Source: Niastella sp.
Lineage (GTDB): Bacteria > Bacteroidota > Bacteroidia > Chitinophagales > Chitinophagaceae
NCBI GenBank assembly: GCA_021154515.1
Contig: JAJKIL010000051.1
Coordinates: forward strand, 1-19,462
Direction of reading: 5' to 3'
Length of the DNA stretch: 19,462 nucleotides
Shown here: positions 8,100-14,073 of the stretch, one piece after another
Layout: the number at the start of each line of letters is the position of its first letter
How positions within the stretch are numbered: position 1 is the stretch's first letter
Program-made: the position numbers and the translations under genes
Notes under the pieces: model-generated
The model's database searches: none
Told to the model about the DNA's origin: nothing
The model's input: the letters and a program-made list of their open reading frames with translations, nothing else

Positions 8100-8470
8100 T
8101 AAAATAATTTAGGTATAAATACAACTGCCCCAACAACCAGGGCCGTTATGGCTGCTACTAATACAGCACCTGCCGCCAGGTCTTTTATAAATTTTATGTC
8201 CTTATGCCGTTGATCCGAAACAAAATCCATCACGCGTTCAATACAGGTATTGAACATTTCAGTCACCCAAACAAAACCAATGGCAAATACCAGCGACAGC
8301 AATTCAGTTTTGGTAACCCCTACCAGGGTGGCCAAGGTAAACACCGCTATGGTTGCCATAAAATGTAACCAGGCGTTGTGCTCACTTTGAAAAAAAGCAG
8401 CAATACCTTCCAATGCAAACCGAAAGCTTCTTACTCTTGCCCGGATAGAAAACTCCTCACGTGACTTCAT
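8099..8470 (-). CDS. Diacylglycerol/undecaprenol kinase (DgkA family)
   Basis: This 123-residue membrane protein has the normal size and three-helix layout of DgkA-type lipid kinases. Seen motifs are SEHNAWLH (residues 29-36), EMFNTCIERVMD (71-82) and IKDLAAGAVL (94-103). Glu71, Asn74 and Glu78 correspond to the catalytic/ATP-magnesium residues of E. coli DgkA, and Asp97 to its conserved C-terminal acidic residue. In Gram-negative bacteria DgkA phosphorylates diacylglycerol released in envelope glycan modification; many homologues elsewhere phosphorylate undecaprenol. Which substrate applies here cannot be read from the sequence. It lies 27 bp downstream of the 142-residue membrane protein and overlaps DUF1361 by one base. 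Confidence 0.93.
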   Translation of the reverse strand: MKSREEFSIRARVRSFRFALEGIAAFFQSEHNAWLHFMATIAVFTLATLVGVTKTELLSLVFAIGFVWVTEMFNTCIERVMDFVSDQRHKDIKFIKDLAAGAVLVAAITALVVGAVVFIPKLF

Positions 8471-8497
8471 ATAACATTTTTTTTAATCGTGAGAACA

Positions 8498-8926
8498 TCA
8501 AAGCTGTTCATATAATTTATATAATGATTTTCGGGTTGTTCTTACCGCAATAAATTGCACAACAATTATGCTCAGCATACAAACGGCCCCATCTTTTGTC
8601 ATAAAATCCCCAAAAAACCCATCATGATAACCAACTGATAACAACCCTGCCCCTATAAAAATCAACAGGTAAAACAGGAAAAGAAAAAATATCAGCCAAC
8701 CCATTCTTGACTGTTTAGAATAGGGTATCAGGGACGACCATTTTACCAGGGGTGAAATACCTATTAACAATGGCAACGTTATAAAGAATCCAAAAATAAG
8801 GGCTAATCCTACAAACAAAATGCCCCAGCCCACTCCCAAACATAGTGCGCATATTGAACCAATAATTATCAACATCGCAATTGTTTTCGCCCATATTTTT
8901 ACTGCGACAGACAAAGGAGTTACCAT
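8498..8926 (-). CDS. Four-TM membrane protein of unknown function
   Basis: This encodes a 142-residue hydrophobic protein with about four membrane segments: roughly residues 10-32, 34-55, 75-97 and 112-130. A basic cytoplasmic tail, TTRKSLYKLYEQL, ends the protein. I recognise no family. The start at 8926 lies only 4 bp after the stop of the DUF4173 gene, so the two are almost certainly co-transcribed and perhaps coupled. It has no conserved polar residues in the helices that would suggest an enzyme or transporter; a small accessory or sensor membrane subunit is possible, but that is a guess. Confidence 0.8.
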   Translation of the reverse strand: MVTPLSVAVKIWAKTIAMLIIIGSICALCLGVGWGILFVGLALIFGFFITLPLLIGISPLVKWSSLIPYSKQSRMGWLIFFLFLFYLLIFIGAGLLSVGYHDGFFGDFMTKDGAVCMLSIIVVQFIAVRTTRKSLYKLYEQL

Positions 8927-8930
8927 AGCT

Positions 8931-10511
8931 TTAATTAATAGCGGTTATCAATCCTTTTTTTCGAAAATACTTTTTGGTATAGGCATCGGCATAATTCCAC
9001 GACAGCCAGGTTAACTCCTTTTGCTTTTGCACAAATTGTATTTCCCGTTGCTTTAATTCTTCAATAAAACAGGTATCGCAGACCGGTTGCGAATTATGTT
9101 TTTGGAGCCTTGCATCGTTCTCGCGTTTTTGTAATGCTACGATGTTTGTATCAAGCAAGGGTAAGGCCTTGTCTGACAGGGAAAGCAGGAACGATACATC
9201 CAGGTCAACCGTATTCTTTCTTTTCAGATTATAACCGGCCATAAATTCATCCCAGTGAATAGTAGTAGCCAGCACCAGCACAGCTATACCCGCCCATGCA
9301 TTCACTCTGAATAAGAAATAGTTTGTTCTACGGCTCCAGATCTTCAGGAATACGGTTACCAGGCCAATCAATACCATTAACAAAAAGAACAGTACGCCAA
9401 TACGTTTGTATGCGAGGCCATGTTTAAGTATATAATAATAGTCGCGCAGGAAAACCGAACTTACCAGCATGGCGTTCTGTATGATCCAGGCATAGGCGCC
9501 ATACTTTAACCACCTGTTCCGTTTATAGAAATTAAGATTGCCTTTAAAGAAGAACAATAATATTGCCATTGCCAGTACTATGGAAACAATCAGCAGTTCT
9601 GTTCCTTCGTGCACCATTTTATATACTGGTAATCCAGGTTTGTATTGAAAATGCAACCATAAAAAATTCACGTCAACGCAGTTCACCAGCAGCAACAACA
9701 CATTCAATAATACCAGGCTGATAATACCCGTAGTGTTCTCATTCTTCAGGGCCATCATACCGCTGGCCATTTTACCCATGATCATTTCAACGAACTGAAA
9801 AAAGCCACTCATTCTTTTCTGGCGCAGTGATTTTCTGGAACGCTGCAACCCATCGTTCATTCGGGTTTCACGGGTGCTGAAATAATCCAGTTTGCTTTTT
9901 AGTAAGATAGAACCGGTTATTAATAGTCCTAATAAAAGGAACAACAAGCGTTGCCAGGAGAAGAAATCGAAAAAGTGACCAAAGAAGATTTCCAGTTGCA
10001 CTCCTATGCGGCCTGCAATGTCGGAAAAAGCGTTGTTCGCATCCCGGTAAATCAAAAAGAAGATGATCACCAGAATAAGCGGAAAGATCGCAAACCGGAT
10101 GAAACGGCTTACGCCTTTACGTTTGGCTGGCTTGCCTTTATTTATCTTAATGGATTCTACAAAGGAGGCAACTACCATTACCACATTCATCAACATGGAG
10201 CCACCGGCAAACCAGGCTGAGCGATGAGTATACTCGGCAAAGCCTGCTATCAGCAGCAGCGTAACCACAAAAGCAATTTTACTCAGGTCGGTATTGTGCA
10301 CCACTACCATTATTAAACTAACCAGGTGTCCCAGCAGGAGCCAGTTCACCGTGGCCGACTTACGGGCAGTGGGGTACAGGAAAAACAGGGCCGACAGTAA
10401 GAACGCATCAAACAGCACAGTATTGATGGCCAGTTTTTCGTTCCAGAAAACCAGGTTAAATAAAACAGCACCTGCTGTTACTAAAATTATTTTTACAAGA
10501 TCTTTGTTCAT
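8931..10511 (-). CDS. DUF4173 polytopic membrane protein
   Basis: This 526-residue protein has about 11-13 membrane segments, a basic loop around residues 125-140 (KGKPAKRKGVSRF) and another at about 215-240. The stretch YRDANNAFSDIAGRI (about 160), the VNCVDVNFLWLHF region and WLKYGAYAWIIQNAMLVSSVFLRDYYYI match the DUF4173 (DUF4153-like) pattern. The C-terminal 95 or so residues are soluble, starting with NLKRKNTVDLDVSFLLSLSDKALPLL, and carry a CDTC pair. The family has no established function. In Bacteroidota it is often seen beside small winged-helix regulators, as here. It sits 12 bp after the radical SAM gene and 4 bp before the 142-residue membrane protein. Confidence 0.82.
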   Translation of the reverse strand: MNKDLVKIILVTAGAVLFNLVFWNEKLAINTVLFDAFLLSALFFLYPTARKSATVNWLLLGHLVSLIMVVVHNTDLSKIAFVVTLLLIAGFAEYTHRSAWFAGGSMLMNVVMVVASFVESIKINKGKPAKRKGVSRFIRFAIFPLILVIIFFLIYRDANNAFSDIAGRIGVQLEIFFGHFFDFFSWQRLLFLLLGLLITGSILLKSKLDYFSTRETRMNDGLQRSRKSLRQKRMSGFFQFVEMIMGKMASGMMALKNENTTGIISLVLLNVLLLLVNCVDVNFLWLHFQYKPGLPVYKMVHEGTELLIVSIVLAMAILLFFFKGNLNFYKRNRWLKYGAYAWIIQNAMLVSSVFLRDYYYILKHGLAYKRIGVLFFLLMVLIGLVTVFLKIWSRRTNYFLFRVNAWAGIAVLVLATTIHWDEFMAGYNLKRKNTVDLDVSFLLSLSDKALPLLDTNIVALQKRENDARLQKHNSQPVCDTCFIEELKQREIQFVQKQKELTWLSWNYADAYTKKYFRKKGLITAIN

Positions 10512-10523
10512 AGTGTAGATTAT

Positions 10524-11927
10524 TTATGCAATAGCCGGGAATGGGCTTACTGAGGTTTGATTGTTTTTGTGTTTTACTTTCGATAAAATAGTTTCCAGCA
10601 GGGGCAGCATATTATTGAGCCCTTTTGTTTTTATCATGAAATTCCATAAGGGTTCAAACTTCTTCCAGCCACCGGCATAGGCAAAATGTTTGAGCTGATG
10701 TTTAAGCGTATCGTGCTGCATACTGGCCCGGCAAATGTTCTTCCAGGAATAGAATGATTGGTATGCATGATCGTAGCCAGCTTTCAGTGCAGAGGCACTT
10801 AACCCAACTGTTTTATATACTACCTGGCGCGTATCGTACAGATCCCAGTTACGATGTAACAAACGACCCTGTTGTTCCATTGACTGGTACAAACGAGTAC
10901 CGGGGTATGGAGTAAGAATATGAAAGGTGCAGGTGGTCAATGCATTTTCCACCGCCCAGTCAACTGTTCTGTCGAATACATCTTTATCATCATCATCCAG
11001 CCCAAATACAAAGCTGCCGTTGATCATAATGCCCAGTGAATGGCAACGTTTGATGGCTGCGCGATAATCTTTTCCCAGGTTCTGCTTCTTATTGCTTTGT
11101 GCAAGATTAGCATTGCTGAGCGTTTCAAACCCAATGAACACACTTCGTAAACCGGCTTTTGCGGCTTGTTCTATCAGGTTGCCGCGTAAAATGGCATCGA
11201 TGGTAGAAGCGCCTTGAAATACCCGGTTCATCCCTTTCATGCCTTCGAATAAAGCACTGGAAAATTTCTGATTGCCTAATAAATGGTCATCCAAAAAATA
11301 AAGGTGTTTACCTGGCAGGCGGTCTATTTCTGCAAGAGCAGCATCAACCCGTTGGGTATAGAAGGATTTACCGCCTTCGAAAAAAGCATCTTTATAACAG
11401 AAATCACAATGGTGCGGACAACCTCTCGATACCACGATTGAATTTGGCACCAGGTAATGACTGCGTTTTATAAGGTCACGGCGTATAGGTGGAATATCTG
11501 CAATAGTGCGCTTGCTATTCACATATACCTTGCGCGGTGTTTTATTGCGAAAATCTTTCAGGAACTCCGGGAAGGTATCTTCACCCGGACCAATAAAAAT
11601 ACTGTCGGCATGCGGTGTTGCTTCATCGGGCAGGGAAGAAACATGCAACCCTCCCAGGCAAACATACGCACCCCGCTGGCGGTAATGATCGGCCAGTTTG
11701 TAGGCCCGGAAAGCATTGGTGATATACACCTGTATTATTACCAGGTCGGGCGAATCGTTGATCTGCAATTCCTCAACATGTTCATCCTGCAGATCAATTT
11801 CATCATCGGATGAGCAATAAGCCGCCAGTGTAGCTAGCCCCAGTGGCGGAAACAGGGAGTACTTAATCGGGCGCCAGTAAGGGCTTTTGGCCTCTGTAAG
11901 CGCCGGCAGGATCATTTTGATTTTCAT
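10524..11927 (-). CDS. B12-binding domain radical SAM protein
   Basis: This 467-residue protein has an N-terminal cobalamin-binding Rossmann-like domain (about 1-135; PDLVIIQVYITNAFRA, YVCLGGLHVSSLPDEA, FIGPGEDTFPEF). The base-off DxHxxG histidine motif is not seen, which is usual for radical SAM members. A radical SAM barrel follows (about 160-370) with the iron-sulphur motif CPHHCDFC (Cys170, Cys174, Cys177) and FIGFETLS and PYPGTRLY segments. The C-terminal 90 residues are of uncertain fold. Known relatives (HpnJ, BchE, various C-methylases) act on lipids, porphyrins or other unactivated carbons using S-adenosylmethionine and sometimes cobalamin. The substrate is unknown; its position among membrane and lipid-kinase genes suggests a lipid or isoprenoid substrate, which is inference only. 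The ATG at 11927 is 9 bp after the preceding stop. Confidence 0.9.
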   Translation of the reverse strand: MKIKMILPALTEAKSPYWRPIKYSLFPPLGLATLAAYCSSDDEIDLQDEHVEELQINDSPDLVIIQVYITNAFRAYKLADHYRQRGAYVCLGGLHVSSLPDEATPHADSIFIGPGEDTFPEFLKDFRNKTPRKVYVNSKRTIADIPPIRRDLIKRSHYLVPNSIVVSRGCPHHCDFCYKDAFFEGGKSFYTQRVDAALAEIDRLPGKHLYFLDDHLLGNQKFSSALFEGMKGMNRVFQGASTIDAILRGNLIEQAAKAGLRSVFIGFETLSNANLAQSNKKQNLGKDYRAAIKRCHSLGIMINGSFVFGLDDDDKDVFDRTVDWAVENALTTCTFHILTPYPGTRLYQSMEQQGRLLHRNWDLYDTRQVVYKTVGLSASALKAGYDHAYQSFYSWKNICRASMQHDTLKHQLKHFAYAGGWKKFEPLWNFMIKTKGLNNMLPLLETILSKVKHKNNQTSVSPFPAIA

Positions 11928-11936
11928 GCTATACTT

Positions 11937-12362
11937 TTAAGCGATTCTAAAATCGCCGCCCAATTGTACCAGGCGTTTGTAAAATGTCATCAGGCTTATA
12001 ATCCCTGATACTATGGCAATACACATCAATACCAACCCCATTACTATTCCTCGTACATATACCAACTTCCAGAAAAGCACAGACGCAATTACGGTAAGCA
12101 CTATACTGGTTATAAAAACCGTATTGAATAACCGGGCGCCCTTTTTATTATTCGCAGTATACGTGATGATGATAATAAGAATGGTTATCATAATCGGGAA
12201 GGAAAAAATGGCGCCGTAAAAAATACCACATTCCAGCAGGTTGCCCGCAGTATCAAAATTGATTGCCACCAGGTAAATGGTACCTAAAATGGTGTTTAGT
12301 ATTACAGCCCAAAACCAGATAGCGATCGCTAATAACAGTTGTTTTAAAAATGCGTACTTCAT
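11937..12362 (-). CDS. Four-TM membrane protein of unknown function, third gene of the run
   Basis: This 141-residue protein has four hydrophobic segments at about residues 8-33, 44-69, 81-102 and 108-130. No family was recognised. It lies 45 bp downstream of the winged-helix regulator, and that gap holds a palindromic site (12369-12391) nearly identical to the one before the first gene of the run. It may therefore be controlled separately by the regulator. The C-terminal tail KRLVQLGGDFRIA is basic and probably cytoplasmic. Nothing in the sequence suggests an enzymatic role. Confidence 0.8.
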   Translation of the reverse strand: MKYAFLKQLLLAIAIWFWAVILNTILGTIYLVAINFDTAGNLLECGIFYGAIFSFPIMITILIIIITYTANNKKGARLFNTVFITSIVLTVIASVLFWKLVYVRGIVMGLVLMCIAIVSGIISLMTFYKRLVQLGGDFRIA

Positions 12363-12368
12363 AAAATT

Positions 12369-12391
12369 AAAAGTGCTTTGTATTTCAAAGT
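12369..12391 (-). promoter_or_regulatory. Palindromic site 2 (candidate operator) before the 141-residue membrane protein
   Basis: On the minus strand the site reads ACTTTG-AAA-TACAAAG-CA-CTTTT. It matches the site at 13389-13411 at 18 of 23 positions, with all differences confined to the two variable gaps. CTTTG and CAAAG arms are separated by five bases. It ends 6 bp before the ATG at 12362, so it could be a DNA operator or an mRNA hairpin covering the translation start. Confidence 0.6.
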
Positions 12392-12407
12392 GGAAGGATA
12401 AAAAAAT

Positions 12408-12707
12408 TTACTTCATGCCTTTGATCATATTTTCCAATGCCTCAATATGGTCTTTGAATGCTTTTTCACCTGCCCGGGTAATAGAATAGGTTGTATTGGT
12501 TTTGCGGCCAATAAATCCCTTATGTACTTTAATGTATCCATTTTCTTCCAGGTTTACCATGTGCGATGCCAGATTGCCATCGGTTACATCGAGCATTTGT
12601 TTAAGGTCATTAAAACTCACCTCCTCATTCACAACGAGGATACTCATGACCCCCATGCGAATGCGGCTATCAAAAATTTTATTAAGATTTTCAATCGGGT
12701 TCTTCAT
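12408..12707 (-). CDS. Winged-helix transcriptional regulator (HTH_34 type)
   Basis: This 99-residue protein is a complete single winged-helix domain of the kind classed as PF13601 (winged helix DNA-binding, ArsR/MarR-like). Residues 10-27 form the first helix (KIFDSRIRMGVMSILVVN). VSFNDLKQMLDVTDGNLASHMVNLEENGYI (30-59) contains the helix-turn-helix, with a recognition helix near TDGNLASHMVNLEE. The wing is GFIGRKTNTTYSITRAG (64-80), and a C-terminal helix (81-99) probably mediates dimerisation. There is no ligand domain or metal site. It lies 8 bp after the first gene of the run, and the candidate operator sites lie upstream of the genes on either side, consistent with an autoregulated local regulator. 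Confidence 0.92.
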   Translation of the reverse strand: MKNPIENLNKIFDSRIRMGVMSILVVNEEVSFNDLKQMLDVTDGNLASHMVNLEENGYIKVHKGFIGRKTNTTYSITRAGEKAFKDHIEALENMIKGMK

Positions 12708-12715
12708 GCTGTAAA

Positions 12716-13387
12716 TTATTGTCCAGGCTGACGTTCATACTTCCACCACATAATAGCTCCATACACAATATGCAGTATGCCAAAACCTGCGGCCCAAAAA
12801 TACAAACCCCAACCTCCTGTCCACAAATTAATAATACCCAATATTAGTTGTCCATACCCCAAATACCGGATCTCGCCGAGGGTATATTTCGACGCGTTCA
12901 CCAATGCGAGCCCGTAAAAGATCAAACAAACGGGCGCCACCATTCCATAGAATCCTGATTCCAGCAAACGTAATATAACAAACCCGCCTACCATCATAGG
13001 CAAAACGGTGTTCCAGGCCAGGCGCTGCACGGTACGGTCCCACATGGAGGTGCCATTACGGCGGCTACGCGCCCGGGTGAACAAAAAGGATGATATAAAG
13101 GCTGCCAGGAATGTTATACCGGCAATCAATAACAGGTCGCGGTACAGATCATAACCGTTGCCGCTTAAGGTGTAAGTTTCACCGCGGTAATAGGTTTCAG
13201 ATGTATAGTCACTCCGCAACCCCACCAAATAGCTGTTAATACGCAGCTGTGCGACCACAGCTCCCACCAGGGCGCATACGCCGGCGCTGATCCCGCTCCA
13301 TCCACTCAGGGATATGAAGCGCGACGACCGTTCCATCATTCGTTTAATGTCCTGCAGGGTTTCCAGCGGGGGATGTTGGCTATCCAT
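12716..13387 (-). CDS. Six-TM membrane protein, first gene of the run
   Basis: This 223-residue protein starts at the ATG at 13387 (MDSQHPPLETLQDIKRMMERSSRFISLSGWSG). An amphipathic N-terminal segment is followed by about six membrane segments, the last ending in a basic WWKYERQPGQ tail. The N-terminal layout (LQDIKxMMERSSRFISLSGxSGI) is common in Bacteroidota membrane proteins encoded beside winged-helix regulators; I know no assigned function. The frame also runs to a TTG at 13408, but that start would lie inside the promoter-like box and the palindromic site, so 13387 is preferred. It is the promoter-proximal gene of the eight-gene run and may be the sensor or partner of the regulator that follows 8 bp later. 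Confidence 0.82.
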   Translation of the reverse strand: MDSQHPPLETLQDIKRMMERSSRFISLSGWSGISAGVCALVGAVVAQLRINSYLVGLRSDYTSETYYRGETYTLSGNGYDLYRDLLLIAGITFLAAFISSFLFTRARSRRNGTSMWDRTVQRLAWNTVLPMMVGGFVILRLLESGFYGMVAPVCLIFYGLALVNASKYTLGEIRYLGYGQLILGIINLWTGGWGLYFWAAGFGILHIVYGAIMWWKYERQPGQ

Positions 13388-13388
13388 A

Positions 13389-13411
13389 AAAAGCACTTTG
13401 TAAAACAAAGT
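13389..13411 (-). promoter_or_regulatory. Palindromic site 1 (candidate operator) before the first gene of the run
   Basis: On the minus strand the site reads ACTTTG-TTT-TACAAAG-TG-CTTTT, ending one base before the ATG at 13387. ACTTTG and CAAAGT form a perfect 6-bp inverted repeat with a 5-nt spacer. It overlaps the promoter-like -7 box at 13406-13413 and the predicted transcription start, an expected place for a repressor site. It has a near-identical partner at 12369-12391. Confidence 0.6.
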
Positions 13412-13437
13412 AAGTGCGTGTTTTTTAGATTTCCAAA
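13406..13437 (-). promoter_or_regulatory. Candidate promoter of the eight-gene run
   Basis: On the minus strand TTTG (13434-13437) lies 20 bp before TTACTTTG (13406-13413), which matches TAnnTTTG except at the second position. Transcription would start near 13400, leaving a leader of about 12 nt. It is the only promoter-like pair found just upstream of the run. Confidence 0.4.
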
Positions 13438-13538
13438 CTTTTTAAAAATAAAAGCAGTTTTTTAGCTTTAAGTTGAAAGTTCAAAGCTTCGGATATAAAG
13501 CCCGAATTCAGGGTTATTAGATTTGATAGTTATTGAGT

Positions 13539-13833
13539 TTTTTAGTTCTTTAGTTTTTAGTTCTTTGGTTCTTGGTTGCTGGCCATCGGCTCAGTAGCGA
13601 GCAGCTACTGTCATCTGATCTGAAGGAGAATCGCTGGGTGGTGTATTGCTTATGGCTTATAGCTTGCAGCTTGAGGCTGTATGCATTTGCTTTCAGCTTC
13701 ACTTTTTAGCTTTCAGCTGTCTTGCCTTGCCCGCCGTCCGCGTGTCGCTGAAGCTTTAGCGGAGGCGCAAGCTTTAGCGTAGGAGGGCCTTTTGCCCTCT
13801 GCCCTTTGCCTCCTCCCTACTGCCGATTGCCTG
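13539..13833. repeat. Three blocks of degenerate heptanucleotide tandem repeats
   Basis: This intergenic stretch contains blocks with a 7-bp period but different words. Block 1 (about 13539-13585) has TTAGTTC/TTCTTGG/TTGCTGG-like units. Block 2 (13648-13710) runs GCTTATG, GCTTATA, GCTTGCA, GCTTGAG, GCTGTAT, GCATTTG and then CTTTCAG-type units. Block 3 (13792-13833) runs TTGCCCT, CTGCCCT, TTGCCTC, CTCCCTA, CTGCCGA, TTGCCTG. A 7-bp hairpin (CAGTAGC at 13592-13598 with GCTACTG at 13604-13610) separates blocks 1 and 2. No open frame runs through the stretch. Confidence 0.65.
13751..13787 (+). repeat. Dispersed intergenic repeat, copy 2, with an internal 18-bp duplication
   Basis: AAGCTTTAGCGGAGG (13751-13765) is repeated 18 bp later as AAGCTTTAGCGTAGG (13769-13783), followed by AGGG. 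The second unit matches the minus-strand sequence at 424-450. Just before, CGCTGAAG and CTTTAGCG (13747-13762) form an 8-bp hairpin with one G-T pair. It sits between heptanucleotide blocks 2 and 3. Confidence 0.55.
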
Positions 13834-13837
13834 TTCA

Positions 13838-14037
13838 CCACTACTTACTGCCTTTTCCTTTTACGTCATATACTAACAACTGTATGTATCATATACAGTG
13901 TTGCCACAACATTATTAATGGTATTTTCACGATAATTATGCAATCTTCTACCATGTATTCACCGAAATAATTCGGGTTTTACCGATGTGATAGCCCTTTT
14001 TATCTTTTTTAACAATATGCTTTTCTGTCTGTTATTG
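13838..14037. other. Rest of the non-coding spacer before the DUF5686 gene
   Basis: I see no gene here. ACTGTAT (13879-13885) and ATACAGT (13893-13899) form a 7-bp inverted repeat around GTATCAT that could be an operator. A short CCGAA-ATAA-TTCGG hairpin follows at about 13963-13976. No T-tract terminator was found on either strand. The spacer as a whole (13411-14073) separates two divergent transcription units. Confidence 0.4.
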
Positions 14038-14045
14038 TATTTTTG
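14038..14045 (+). promoter_or_regulatory. Candidate -7 box of the DUF5686 gene
   Basis: TATTTTTG matches the Bacteroidota TAnnTTTG consensus exactly and would start transcription near 14052, 22 bp before the ATG at 14074. No clear TTTG -33 element lies about 20 bp upstream (the area is T-rich), so this is a moderate call. Confidence 0.45.
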
Positions 14046-14073
14046 GCGGTGAAATCAAACCGACCTTATAAGA

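Noticed and set aside
11457..11813. 118-codon plus-strand frame opposite the radical SAM gene
   Set aside because: No family resemblance or promoter, and the opposite strand encodes a clear B12-binding radical SAM domain.
13388..13408. TTG start at 13408 for the six-TM protein
   Set aside because: It lies within the palindromic site and -7-like box; the ATG at 13387 gives a normal N-terminus.
13539..13833. Possible CRISPR array
   Set aside because: Repeats are 7 bp, contiguous and degenerate, with no unique spacers and no cas genes.
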